A DNA stretch of 64,000 bases from Methylobacterium isbiliense (GCF_022179325.1 NZ_BPQQ01000067.1:62001-126000), one strand, 5' to 3'. Positions 18,583-27,204 are shown, counted from the stretch's first letter. Translations and numbers: made by a program. The notes: generated from the letters alone by a model not told the origin.

Positions 18583-20303
18583 CGGACGGCTCTCCCGACG
18601 ACGCGGCCGCGCCGCTGCGCATCCTGCTGCTCGAAGACAGCGACCTCGATGCGGAACTCCTCGCGGCCGTCCTCGACGATGCGGGCTCCCCCTACCGCCT
18701 CGAACGGGTGATGACCCGCGAGGCCTTCGCCGCCGCGGCGGGCGAGCGCCGCCACGACCTGATCCTGGCCGATTACGTCCTGCCGACCTTCGACGGCCTG
18801 AGCGCGCTCGCGCACGCCCGCGCCCATTGCCCCGAGGTCCCGTTCGTCTTCGTTTCGGGTACGCTCGGCGAGGAGGTCGCGGTCGAGGCGCTCAAGAACG
18901 GGGCGACCGACTACGTCACCAAGCAGCGCCTCGACCGGCTGCCGCGGGTCATCGTCCGGGCGCGCGCCGAGGCCCGGGCCCATGCCGAGCGGCGGTTCAT
19001 GGAACAGGCCCTGCGGCAGCTGAACGACACGCTCGAAGCGCGGGTCGCGGAGCGCACCCGGGAGCTCTTCGAGGCCAATGCGGCGCTGCAACAACAGATC
19101 GTCGAGCGCGAGCGCGTCGAGGAGGCTCTGCGGCAGGCCCAGCGCCTGGAGGCCGTCGGGCAACTCACCAGCGGCGTGGCCCACGACTTCAACAACCTGC
19201 TCACCGTCATCGCCGGCAATATCGAGTTCCTCGAACGGGCGGTCTCGGACGAGCGGTCCCGGCGCCGGCTCGACACGATGCGCGGCGCCACCGAGCGCGG
19301 CGCCCGGCTGACCGCGCAATTGCTGGCCTTCTCCCGCCGGCAGCGGCTGGAGCCGGTGCCCGTCCAGCTGAACCGGACGGTCGCCTCGATGCGCGACCTG
19401 CTGCAGAGCTCCATCGGCGGTGCGGTCCGCATCGAGATGACGCTGCAGCCGGACCTGTGGCCCGCCCTCGTGGACGCCACGCAGATCGAGCTCATCATCC
19501 TCAACCTCGCGATCAACGCCCGGGACGCGATGGCGGTCGGCGGCTGCCTGACCATCGAGACCGCGAATGTGCGCCTCACCGACCGCCCGGCGCGGGCCGA
19601 GGAGCCGCTGCCGGGCGACTACGCCATGGTGGCGGTGAGCGACACCGGCACCGGCATCCTGCCGGACGTGCTGAAGCGCGTGTTCGAGCCGTTCTTCACC
19701 ACGAAGGAGATCGGCAAGGGCTCTGGGCTGGGGCTCGCGCAGGTCTACGGCTTCGCCAAGCAGTCGGGCGGCGGGATCCGCATCGACACCGAGGTCGGCG
19801 AGGGCACCACGGTGCGGGTCTACCTGCCGCGGGTCGCCGCCGAGCTTCCCACCTGGGAGCCCAGGCGCAGCGAGGCCGATTGCCCCTCCGTCCGCCAGCC
19901 GGGCGACAGGCCGGTACTCCTCGTCGTCGACGATGACGGCGCCGTCCGGGAGATCACCGTCACCAAGCTCGCCGAGGCGGATTACGAGGTGCGCGAGGTG
20001 GGCTCCGGTCTCGCGGCCATCCACACCCTGGAACACGACCCCTGTTTCGACCTCGTGATCGTCGACTTCGCGATGCCCGGCATGAACGGCGTGGACGTCG
20101 CCGCCGAGATCGGGCGGCGCTGGCCGTCCATCCCGGTGATGTTCGTGACCGGGTACGCCGACCAGAGCGCTCTCACCCGGGAGGGCATCGGTGAGGATCG
20201 CATCGTGCAGAAGCCGTTCCTGGATGGCGAACTCGAACGCAAGGTCGCGCTGACTCTCGCGACGTGGTCCGCGACGGGCCTGAGGCTGGTGTCGAGCCGG
20301 TGA
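18570..20303 (+). CDS. Hybrid histidine kinase: receiver, HisKA/HATPase, receiver (start codon unclear)
   Basis: About 577 residues. The N-terminal receiver (LRILLLEDSDLDAELL, DLILADYVLPTFDG, FVSGTLGEE, YVTKQRLDRLP) leads through a coiled coil to a kinase core with GVAHDFNNLLTVIAGN, then ATP lobes NLAINARDAM, VSDTGTGI and GSGLGLAQVYG, and a C-terminal receiver (VVDDDGAVRE, VIVDFAMPGMNG, VQKPF). The first usual start is GTG 18708, inside the receiver after its acidic pocket. Upstream, AGGGGAGG (18556-18563) sits six bases before ATC 18570; CTG 18579 would give a CTGA overlap with the previous stop. The coordinate given is the ATC; the true start needs proof. It is probably a phosphorelay partner of the phytochrome. 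Confidence 0.85.
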   Translation: MEQLTDGSPDDAAAPLRILLLEDSDLDAELLAAVLDDAGSPYRLERVMTREAFAAAAGERRHDLILADYVLPTFDGLSALAHARAHCPEVPFVFVSGTLGEEVAVEALKNGATDYVTKQRLDRLPRVIVRARAEARAHAERRFMEQALRQLNDTLEARVAERTRELFEANAALQQQIVERERVEEALRQAQRLEAVGQLTSGVAHDFNNLLTVIAGNIEFLERAVSDERSRRRLDTMRGATERGARLTAQLLAFSRRQRLEPVPVQLNRTVASMRDLLQSSIGGAVRIEMTLQPDLWPALVDATQIELIILNLAINARDAMAVGGCLTIETANVRLTDRPARAEEPLPGDYAMVAVSDTGTGILPDVLKRVFEPFFTTKEIGKGSGLGLAQVYGFAKQSGGGIRIDTEVGEGTTVRVYLPRVAAELPTWEPRRSEADCPSVRQPGDRPVLLVVDDDGAVREITVTKLAEADYEVREVGSGLAAIHTLEHDPCFDLVIVDFAMPGMNGVDVAAEIGRRWPSIPVMFVTGYADQSALTREGIGEDRIVQKPFLDGELERKVALTLATWSATGLRLVSSR

Positions 20304-20343
20304 GCCGCCGGCTGTCCGGGAGGGCAGGGGAGGAGCGCCGCGC

Positions 20344-20371
20344 GACGCCGGTCGGCAGGGCCGACGGCGTC
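20344..20371. terminator. Hairpin between convergent genes, probable bidirectional terminator
   Basis: GACGCC, a bulged G, GTCGGC, loop AGG, then GCCGAC and GGCGTC: a 12-bp stem with one bulge. It lies 41 bp after the hybrid kinase stop and touches the stop codon of the convergent monooxygenase. There is no U-tract, as is common in this G+C-rich group. Confidence 0.5.
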
Positions 20372-21611
20372 AGCGGCGGGGCGGTTCCGGGATGTGCCCA
20401 GCGATGCCGCGAGGGGCGCGCGATCGGACATCGCGTCTCACGCCCCCGGTCGTAACGGAGCGCATGAACGCGAGGCCGTTCAGTTTCGTGTAGATCGTCC
20501 GCAACGACAGATAGGCCGTCACGGGCATGTGCCGCAGCAGGCGGGAGCGCCGGGCGAGCAGGAGCGTGAAGAAGGTCGGCGCATCGTAGCGGATGGTGCG
20601 GGGCAGGTTCTCGAACCACGCCGCGCTCAGGCGCGCGTCGCGTTGCACGCGCGCCAGCGCGCGCCGACGTCGCATACCGAAGGTCTCCAGGGCGGCCGGA
20701 AGGGTGTCGTGCTCGCTCAAGGCCGCGGCGAGTGCGATCGCGTCGTCGATGGCGAGGCGCGTCCCCGAACCGATCGTGAAATGCGTCGTGTGCGCGGCAT
20801 CGCCGATCAGAACGAGCCTGTCGGCATGCCAGGATCGGTTGGACAGCGTGCGGAAGCTCATCCAGGGAAGGGTCTCGCTGCGGTCTTCGCGGCTGACCAG
20901 CCCGTGCCCGCCGAGATGCGTGGCGAAGATGGCTTCCAGCGCCCGCATCTGATCCTGCGCGGGCATCGCCCCGAAGCCGAGACCGCTCCATGTCTCCGGC
21001 GCACATTCCACGATGAACGTGCTCATGCCGTCCTTGAAGGAATAGGCGTGACACCAGATCCAGCCGGCCTTCGTGCGAACGAAGCCGAAGGTGAAGGATG
21101 GGAACGGTCGGGTCGTGGCCAGCCAGACGTACCGGTTGCGGCCGGCCTCGATCCGCGGCCGGAACCGATCCGCGCGGTGCCGGCGCAACCGACTGGCGAC
21201 GCCGTCCGCAGCCACGATCAGGTCGGCATCGGAGACCTGCCCGATCGTGCTGACCTCGCTCTCGAATCGGATCTCCACCCCCAGCGCGAGCGCGCGCTCG
21301 GTCAGGATCTCCAGCAACCGCCGACGACAGATGCCGTAGCCGCCGCCGGCGTGATGAAGCGGCGTCGAGCCCTCGACGTCGACCGTCTGCCCGGACCAGC
21401 GGATCGCCTGATCCGCGATCGCCTGCGCGCTCTCCGGATCGTTGGCGCGCAGGCTGGCGAGGAGATCGTCCCAGAAGACGACGCCCCAGCCATGTGTCCT
21501 TCCGACGGGATTGCGTTCGTGGACGACGATCTCGTGATGGGGATTGCGCCGCTTCATCACGATCGCGAAGTACAATCCGGCGGGTCCCCCGCCGACACAC
21601 GCGATCCGCAT
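20370..21611 (-). CDS. FAD-dependent monooxygenase (VioD / salicylyl-CoA hydroxylase-like)
   Basis: 413 residues from the ATG at 21611. The N-terminal FAD site is MRIACVGGGPAGLYFAIVMK, with the second flavin motif DRLVLIGDAAHTTHFTIGSG near residue 280 and an ADLIVAADGV segment between. The order and the HGWGVVFWDDLL segment resemble VioD and the flavin part of anthraniloyl- or salicylyl-CoA monooxygenases, which hydroxylate aromatic rings with NADPH. It is a stand-alone monooxygenase of normal length. It diverges from the acyltransferase/ATP-grasp pair across a 592-bp region and could be its tailoring enzyme, but the substrate is unknown. Confidence 0.85.
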   Translation of the reverse strand: MRIACVGGGPAGLYFAIVMKRRNPHHEIVVHERNPVGRTHGWGVVFWDDLLASLRANDPESAQAIADQAIRWSGQTVDVEGSTPLHHAGGGYGICRRRLLEILTERALALGVEIRFESEVSTIGQVSDADLIVAADGVASRLRRHRADRFRPRIEAGRNRYVWLATTRPFPSFTFGFVRTKAGWIWCHAYSFKDGMSTFIVECAPETWSGLGFGAMPAQDQMRALEAIFATHLGGHGLVSREDRSETLPWMSFRTLSNRSWHADRLVLIGDAAHTTHFTIGSGTRLAIDDAIALAAALSEHDTLPAALETFGMRRRRALARVQRDARLSAAWFENLPRTIRYDAPTFFTLLLARRSRLLRHMPVTAYLSLRTIYTKLNGLAFMRSVTTGGVRRDVRSRAPRGIAGHIPEPPRR

Positions 21612-22203
21612 CGAGACTCTCCGTTCCGTCCGACGTCGCTACGTCATCGCGCCGGGCGATCCTGCCGTGCCGGCCGCATGCCGATGACGGGCGGCGAGAG
21701 TGTGGAGGGAAGCGACCACAATCGCAGCTTGAATTCCGGAGTGTGGCCGTACCCACAAGGAGCATTGTCCTACCTGATCGATCGGTCGCGGGCTGTGCGC
21801 CGGGGTCGGGCCTTGGATCGGGGCCTCTCATCGGGCCTCGCCCGAGGGGTGCCACGGCACGTGGCCAGCACGATTACGTCTCTTCAAGCCGGTCAGGGCC
21901 GGGCGACCCGCGCGAACGTGTGAATCGGCCGATCGGGAGCCGCGTATGGTGCGGCCCGCCGCATACCCCCTTTGAACGCTACTGCGTATGACTTACCCCT
22001 TTAGAGGTTTTTGTTTTTGTCGCCTGTTCAATATGATTGATTTTCAATACGGTTGAAGAGTCTGGATCTGCGTATTCTGATGATGCAAATAGACGCTAAA
22101 TCTTAGCAGTACACTGCCGTTCTTAGGCGGCGGTGGCTCAGCGGACGGGCGCCGGCAACCAGAGACACCGCACGGGCTGAGGAATGCAAGGGAGGTGCCC
22201 TGA
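21612..22203. other. Long intergenic region with an A+T-richer leader
   Basis: 592 bp without a convincing gene. From about 21985 to 22125 the composition shifts to A+T-rich with runs such as GAGGTTTTTGTTTTTG, in sharp contrast to the surroundings. This part contains a small palindrome (ATTGA-TTT-TCAAT, 22036-22048). It most likely carries the promoter of the acyltransferase gene and possibly a transferred-DNA junction. No transposon end was seen. Confidence 0.5.
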
Positions 22204-23532
22204 ATGTCCGGCGCTCATCGATACACCTTCCGCAGTGACGCCGGTGCCGGGGTCACACGCCGGATCGCGGCTGATGCTGATGTCGCTCGTATCGTCTTGC
22301 CCGCGGCAACCTCGACTGGCGGCAGCGATCTCGCGACGCCGGAAGTATTCGGCGAGATCGCCGATGCGGGGCGGTTTCGTGCGGTGTCGTTGCAGTGGCG
22401 CATGCTGGTCTCGCGCTGTGCCGAACCCAACCCCTTCATGGAACCCGCCGTCGCCGAGGCCACGGCGGTCGCCACCGGCATGACGCCGCACGTCCTGCTC
22501 GCCTGGAAGCGGGCAGGCGCCGGCGCGCCGGAACTCGTCGGCGCATGGCTCCTCGCCGAGAACCGACCCTCGTCGCGACTGCCGGTGCGTGTGCTCGCGT
22601 GCCCGATCAACGCGCTCACCTTTCTCGGCACGCCGGTTCTCGATCGCACCTGCATGGTCGAGGCGCTGGCCGCGATGCTCGACCTCGTCGCGGCCAGCGC
22701 CCACCTCCCGAAGGTGCTGTGCGCGAGCGACATCGCCGCCGACGGCATCGTTTTGCCGGCGCTGCGGCAAGCGCTCGCCCGGCTCGGCACCCGGCCGGTC
22801 GAGATCGAGCGCCGCGCGCGGGCCAAGCTCGACCTGTCGGCCGAGCCTTCGGCGGCCGTCGATCCGGCCATCTCGCGCAAGCATCGGTCCGAACTGCGCC
22901 GGCGGCGCAGGAAGCTGATGGAGCACGGCACCCTCGCGCATGTCAGTCATCGGACACCGGCGGAGGTCGGTGCGGCCCTGCAGGAATTCCTCCGGCTGGA
23001 AGCGACCGGATGGAAGGGACAGAGCAGCCAGGGCGGGCGGGCCGTCCTCAAGGCCGCGCCGCTCGCCGCCTTCGCCACGCGGATGATCGAAGGCCTGGCC
23101 GGGGACGGCTGCGCCGGAATCGACGCCCTCCGTCTCGATGGGCGGCCGATCGCCATGAACGTGTGGCTGCGATCGGGAAGCGGCGTGTTCGGTTGGAAGA
23201 TGGCGTACGACGAGGCGTACCGGCGCTGGTCGCCCGGAACGCTTCTGCTCGACGATCTGGTCCAATCTTTCGCGCAGGACGCGACCATCCGGTTCATCGA
23301 TTCCTGCAATCGCACCGACGCGACGTCGCTGGCGCACAGCTGGAGCGGGCGACAGATCGTGGTCGACCTCATCATCGACGTCCGGCGCGGCGGGTCGTGG
23401 CACGGCCGGTGGGTCGCCGCGACGGAGTACGCCTATCGGCAGGCCAAGACCTATGGACGCGAGATCTATCATGCTGCCCGACGGCGTCGCAGGCCAGTTC
23501 GCACCGCAAACGCTGCCGGCCACGGAGACTGA
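22204..23532 (+). CDS. CelD/BcsL-type GNAT acyltransferase
   Basis: 442 residues from the ATG at 22204, preceded by GGGAGGTG. The C-terminal half carries a GNAT fold of the Acetyltransf_6 (CelD/FemAB-like) type: RKHRSELRRRRRKLMEHG, FLRLEATGWKGQSSQGG, PIAMNVWLRSGSGVFGWKMA and FIDSCNRTDATSLAHSW. The N-terminal half (PFMEPAVAEATAVATGM) is the matching first domain. Relatives attach acyl or aminoacyl groups during polysaccharide or lipid synthesis. Its 3' end overlaps the ATP-grasp gene by about 60 bp, so the two are probably made and used together. The actual acceptor is unknown. Confidence 0.85.
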   Translation: MSGAHRYTFRSDAGAGVTRRIAADADVARIVLPAATSTGGSDLATPEVFGEIADAGRFRAVSLQWRMLVSRCAEPNPFMEPAVAEATAVATGMTPHVLLAWKRAGAGAPELVGAWLLAENRPSSRLPVRVLACPINALTFLGTPVLDRTCMVEALAAMLDLVAASAHLPKVLCASDIAADGIVLPALRQALARLGTRPVEIERRARAKLDLSAEPSAAVDPAISRKHRSELRRRRRKLMEHGTLAHVSHRTPAEVGAALQEFLRLEATGWKGQSSQGGRAVLKAAPLAAFATRMIEGLAGDGCAGIDALRLDGRPIAMNVWLRSGSGVFGWKMAYDEAYRRWSPGTLLLDDLVQSFAQDATIRFIDSCNRTDATSLAHSWSGRQIVVDLIIDVRRGGSWHGRWVAATEYAYRQAKTYGREIYHAARRRRRPVRTANAAGHGD

Positions 23533-24712
23533 GCCGCCGCCGGATCGTCCCCAGGACACATCGGCCCGCCTTCACCGCGACGAACACGCCACGCATCAGG
23601 TCGCGCAGAGCGACGGCCCCCCCACGGCCTCGCGCAGCCGCACGCTGACACGCGCCCTGATCCTGGCCGAGGGGTTTCGTCTTCAATACAGAGTTCTGCG
23701 CTGCGCCGTCGAGTGTTTCGATGAGGTGTTCGTGCTCGGCGCAGCCGGCGCCGACCAGTTGAGATACTCGCGCTTCTGCAAACGATACATCCGGTCGGAT
23801 CGCAGCTTCGCGGACATGCAGCCCGACGACGTGTGCAGGATCGACCGGTTGTGCCACCGACTGCAGATCGACATGGTGCTCCCGAGCTGCGGTGAGACCA
23901 CGCGCTTCCTCTCGCTCTACGGCGATCGTCTCGGCGTCGCCTGCTATCCCGTGCCCTCGTGCGAGACGTTCGACATCCTCAACAGCAAGTTGAATTTCGC
24001 CAGGGCCTGCACCGCACTCGGTGTGCCGGTTCCGCGAACGCACGTCTTCGACACGGCCGAGGCCTTGCGATGCGCAACGGCATCCGGCGGTCTGTCGTTT
24101 CCTCTTGTCCTGAAGCCGGACAACATGTGGGGAAGCTTCGGTGTCCGTCGCGTCGATACTCCGGATCACCTTCCAGAACGGATCGATTACGCCCCGATCA
24201 TCTGCCAGGAGTACATACCTGGCCGGGACATCAGTGCTTTCTACATCTGCAAGGCGGGCCGGGTCGTCAACAGCTTCGTGTATTCTCGCAGTAATGCGAA
24301 ATTGGTCTGCCTGCAGGTCGAGCATCTCGACGAATATGCCCAGACCATCGTGGGACATTTCCGGTACGATGGCACGATCGGCTTCGATGCGCGGCGGGAC
24401 CCCGACGGCCGGATCGCGTTCATCGAGTGCAATCCGCGGTTCTGGTACCGCATGGACGTCGCGATGATCGCCGGATTGAACTTCGTGACGCTCGGCTGCG
24501 AGATGCGGCAGGACCGCCACGTCGGTGATCTCGGCCGTGTCGAGCTGCGCTCGCCCCGGCGATTGTGCCGCAACATCCTGACGCCGTGGCGCCTGAATGC
24601 CGTCGAGCGGGCCTATCTCGGCTACCTCACCCGTGATCCGATCATCAACGCCTGGGCCGGCCTGCGCAGCGCCCTGGGTGCGAACCGCATCGTCAGCGGG
24701 CAGCAATTGTAG
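23471..24712 (+). CDS. ATP-grasp ligase of unknown substrate
   Basis: 413 residues from the ATG at 23471 (an ATG at 23453 adds six). It overlaps the acyltransferase gene. The first 60 residues are Pro/Arg-rich and look disordered. The ATP-grasp fold follows: LTRALILAEGFRLQYRVLRC, VLPSCGETTRFLSLYG, then PLVLKPDNMWGSFGVRRV (nucleotide-binding Lys), CQEYIPGRDISAFYI and the metal site RIAFIECNPRFWYR. ATP-grasp ligases join a carboxylate to an amine or thiol through an acyl phosphate. No known small-molecule family fits clearly; carbamoyl-phosphate-synthase-like sequences are the nearest. Function in an amide-forming step with its neighbour is inferred. Confidence 0.82.
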   Translation: MLPDGVAGQFAPQTLPATETEPPPDRPQDTSARLHRDEHATHQVAQSDGPPTASRSRTLTRALILAEGFRLQYRVLRCAVECFDEVFVLGAAGADQLRYSRFCKRYIRSDRSFADMQPDDVCRIDRLCHRLQIDMVLPSCGETTRFLSLYGDRLGVACYPVPSCETFDILNSKLNFARACTALGVPVPRTHVFDTAEALRCATASGGLSFPLVLKPDNMWGSFGVRRVDTPDHLPERIDYAPIICQEYIPGRDISAFYICKAGRVVNSFVYSRSNAKLVCLQVEHLDEYAQTIVGHFRYDGTIGFDARRDPDGRIAFIECNPRFWYRMDVAMIAGLNFVTLGCEMRQDRHVGDLGRVELRSPRRLCRNILTPWRLNAVERAYLGYLTRDPIINAWAGLRSALGANRIVSGQQL

Positions 24713-24744
24713 CCGGCCGCCGACGCGACGGTCCCCTGGCGGGC

Positions 24745-26175
24745 TCAGATATAGGTCGAGGCCAGCGCCGGCGACCCTTCGAGGGCGTGGGCCAGGATCT
24801 CCAGGCCGTGGGAGATCTGCGCCCGGGTCGATGGACCGCCCAGACACAGGCGCACGGCTTCGGGCGGCGTGCCGGCCACGCAGAACGGGTCGCTCGCCAC
24901 GACGCCGAGGCCCGCCGCGCGCCCCTGGCTGGCGAAGGCCGAGCGGGTCCACCCCTCCGGCAGCCGGATCCAGGCGTGGAAGCCGTGCGGGTCGGCGACA
25001 TAGGTGCCGGCGGGCAGCAGCGACGCCGCGAGACGCTGGCGCGCGGCCGATTCCGCGCGCACGAACTGCACGATGGCCTCCGCCGTGCCGTCCGTGATCC
25101 AGCGGGTCGCGAGCGCGGTCGCGATCGGCGAGGCCATCACGGTCATCGCCCGCAAGGCCCCTGCGAGCGGCAGCGCGGCGCGGGCGGAGGGGGCGACCAG
25201 GAAGGCCAGCCGCAGGCCGGCGCCCAGGGACTTCGCCAATCCGGCGACGTAGTAGGTGATCTCCGGGGCCAGCGTCGCGAAGCTCGGGGGCGGGGCCGGG
25301 CAGATCTGCGCGTAGGCGTCGTCCTCGATGATGGCGACGGCGTAGCGCCGCGCCACCGCGACGATCGCCTCCCGGCGCGACCGCGGAATCGTCGCGGTCG
25401 TGGGGTTCTGCAGCAGCGGATTGAGGTAGATCGCCTTCGGGGCGATCCGGGTGCAGGCGGCCGCGAAGGCGTCCGGGTCGACGCCGTGCTGGTCCATCGG
25501 CAGGTCGACCAGCCGCAGGCCGAGATGGGCGGCAAGCGCCCGGATCCCCGGATAGGTGATCCGTTCGGCGCAGACGACGTCGCCCGGGCGCGCCACCTGC
25601 CCGAGCACGCCGAACAGGGCGCTGTGGGCGCCCGGGCAGATCAGCAGCCGCTCGCGCTGGCTCGCGACGCCGCGGCCCGCGAGCCAGCGCGTGGCGGCGT
25701 CCCGGTCCTCCTCGGTTCCCCCGAAACCCTGGTAGCGCAGCAGATTGGCAAGGCTGCCCGAGAGTTCGGCGAAGGACGCCTGCATGCGCGCCTGCAGCGC
25801 CGGCTGATCGGGCTCCGGCGGCAGGTTCATGGTGAAGTCGACCGGCCCGGGACGGGGCGCCTCCGCCGGGCGGGCCGAGCGGGCGGGATCGACCACGAAG
25901 GTGCCCTGGCCGACGCGGCCCTCGATCAGCCCGCGCTTCTGCGCCTCGACATAGCCCCTCGACACGGTGGTGAAGTTGAGGGCCAGCACCTCGGCGAGCG
26001 CGCGCTGGGTCGGCAGGCGCGTGCCGGGGGACAGACGGCCCGTCCGGATGTCCTCGGCGAGCGCGTCCACGATGGCGAGGTACCGGGGCCTACCCCAGCG
26101 TTTCAGGTCCGGTGCCCACGCCTCCGCTGCGCCCTTCGCGATCTTGTCCTGCCCCGCTCGCCCGGCTCCGGCCAT
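24745..26175 (-). CDS. MocR-type (GntR/aminotransferase fusion) regulator
   Basis: 476 residues from the ATG at 26175. The N-terminal GntR domain is YLAIVDALAEDIRTGRLSPG and RALAEVLALNFTTVSRGYVE. The rest is a fold-type I aminotransferase domain with YLNPLLQNPT, IIEDDAYAQI and the PLP-lysine region VAGLAKSLGAGLRLAFLVA. Such proteins bind PLP and sense amino acids or amines. It diverges from the Nit1 cluster, and its gene shares the 351-bp region holding the sigma-54 promoter, so a role in nitrogen metabolism is plausible but not shown. Confidence 0.92.
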   Translation of the reverse strand: MAGAGRAGQDKIAKGAAEAWAPDLKRWGRPRYLAIVDALAEDIRTGRLSPGTRLPTQRALAEVLALNFTTVSRGYVEAQKRGLIEGRVGQGTFVVDPARSARPAEAPRPGPVDFTMNLPPEPDQPALQARMQASFAELSGSLANLLRYQGFGGTEEDRDAATRWLAGRGVASQRERLLICPGAHSALFGVLGQVARPGDVVCAERITYPGIRALAAHLGLRLVDLPMDQHGVDPDAFAAACTRIAPKAIYLNPLLQNPTTATIPRSRREAIVAVARRYAVAIIEDDAYAQICPAPPPSFATLAPEITYYVAGLAKSLGAGLRLAFLVAPSARAALPLAGALRAMTVMASPIATALATRWITDGTAEAIVQFVRAESAARQRLAASLLPAGTYVADPHGFHAWIRLPEGWTRSAFASQGRAAGLGVVASDPFCVAGTPPEAVRLCLGGPSTRAQISHGLEILAHALEGSPALASTYI

Positions 26176-26526
26176 CCGTCCGCCATCCGTTCCACCATCA
26201 TCCGACCAATAGCAGATTGTATGGCTGGCGAAAGGCAGCGCGCCCGTTCACCCGACGCATGGCGATCCGAGCAATGCCATCAGGCTGGCTCCCTCGCCTG
26301 GGCGGCTCGTGCTTAGGGAAGGGGCAGCAGATGCGTCAACAATGGGCGCTTCGGGGGTCATTACGTGCGAATGACGGCGCACATTGATCGGAGGATTGTA
26401 TGCATCCATGAGAAGGCGATTGATGGCAGATCGAATCCGATCATGGTGGCACGTCGCTTGCCATGATGAGGGCGTGACCGCCCGCCGTCCAGGGCAGGCC
26501 GGTTCACCTCATGGAGGAGCGACACC
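26176..26526. other. Divergent regulatory region, MocR / Nit1 cluster
   Basis: 351 bp without a gene. It holds the sigma-54 promoter at 26447-26461 and, further upstream, an inverted repeat GTGCG-n8-CGCAC (26365-26382) in a position suitable for an activator. The segment from about 26340 to 26480 is less G+C-rich than its surroundings. The promoter for the MocR gene should lie near 26180-26230. Confidence 0.55.
26447..26461 (+). promoter_or_regulatory. Sigma-54 promoter of the Nit1-type cluster
   Basis: TGGCAC, five bases (GTCGC), then TTGC: an exact match to the -24/-12 consensus TGGCAC-N5-TTGC, with correct spacing. Transcription would start near 26473, about 54 bp before the first gene. 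It implies activation by an enhancer-binding protein such as NtrC or a cluster-specific one. No such activator gene is in this window. Confidence 0.8.
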
Positions 26527-27009
26527 ATGCCCGCCGTCACCAAGGAAGCGCACAAGAAGGGCGACTTCTTCGTCGATTACGAGGAGAAGGTGTTCGAGGA
26601 CGTGAAGGCCGAGCCGGGCCAGAAGGCGCTCGTCACCTTCCACACGGTCGCCTTCGAGGGCTCGATCGGCTTCGTCAACCTGCTCCAGGCCACGCGGCTC
26701 CAGCGCAAGGGCTTCGAGACCTCGGTGCTCCTCTACGGCCCCGGCGTGACGCTCGGCGTGCAGCGCGGCTTCCCGACGCTCGGCGACGAGGCCTTCCCGG
26801 GCCACCAGAACTTCAACAACCAGCTCACCAAGTTCATCAGCGAGGGCGGCAAGGTCTATGCCTGCCGTTTCGCGCTCCAGGCTCTCTACGGACACGGCGA
26901 GCCCTCGCTGATCGAGGGCATCCGCCCGATCAGCCCGCTCGACGTGCTCGACTGCGTGCTCCTGCACAAGCGCGACAACGCGGTGATCATCGACACCTGG
27001 ACGGTCTGA
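26527..27009 (+). CDS. MSMEG_0572/Sll0783-family nitrogen-starvation response protein
   Basis: 160 residues from the ATG at 26527 (GGAGCGACACC upstream). The sequence [40 protein letters not shown] and [17 protein letters not shown], with a C-terminal [18 protein letters not shown], matches the family that opens Nit1-type clusters. The fold looks DsrE-like. The cyanobacterial relative Sll0783 is induced on nitrogen starvation and affects polyhydroxybutyrate; in Pseudomonas the cluster is needed to assimilate cyanide. Its biochemical role is unknown. It is separated from the nitrilase by a 195-bp stretch of strong hairpins. Confidence 0.92.
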   Translation: MPAVTKEAHKKGDFFVDYEEKVFEDVKAEPGQKALVTFHTVAFEGSIGFVNLLQATRLQRKGFETSVLLYGPGVTLGVQRGFPTLGDEAFPGHQNFNNQLTKFISEGGKVYACRFALQALYGHGEPSLIEGIRPISPLDVLDCVLLHKRDNAVIIDTWTV

Positions 27010-27011
27010 CA

Positions 27012-27081
27012 CCGCGTCCTGCCGGACGCGGGACCGCACGCCCGCGCGGCGGAGCCGCGGCTCCGCACGCTTCGGCGAAGC
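27012..27081 (+). other. Series of strong hairpins between first and second Nit1 genes
   Basis: Directly after the first gene's stop, CCGCGTCC-TGCC-GGACGCGG (27012-27031) forms a perfect 8-bp stem with a 4-base loop. Next is an 18-bp perfect palindrome (27049-27066, GCGGAGCC/GGCTCCGC), then GCTTC-GGC-GAAGC (27069-27081). None has a U-tract. They could protect the first transcript's 3' end or cause partial termination, giving more of the first protein than of the rest. Confidence 0.6.
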
Positions 27082-27204
27082 CGATCCCCGCATCGCCGGC
27101 AGCCGGTCCGAGATCGTCCGAGCCGGCGGCGCGGCCCGCCGTCCTGTGTGCCTGCCGGGCGGCCGCCGGGAGCGCGGCCGCCGCCACCGCCGGAGCATCG
27201 TTCC

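Noticed and set aside
22036-22048. FNR/FixK-type box
   Set aside because: ATTGA-TTT-TCAAT has three central bases; the FNR/FixK site needs TTGAY-N4-RTCAA.
22128-22165. tRNA-like string (GGTGGCTCAGCGG) before the acyltransferase gene
   Set aside because: Only a D-arm-like fragment; no anticodon arm, T-loop (GTTCGA) or matching acceptor stem was found.
26365-26382. Inverted repeat as an NtrC site for the sigma-54 promoter
   Set aside because: The arms read GTGCG/CGCAC, the reverse of the NtrC pattern (GCAC-N7-GTGC). It may bind another activator, but NtrC is not supported.
26361-26555. 64-residue minus-strand frame over the Nit1 promoter
   Set aside because: It covers the sigma-54 promoter and first gene's start and has no family features.
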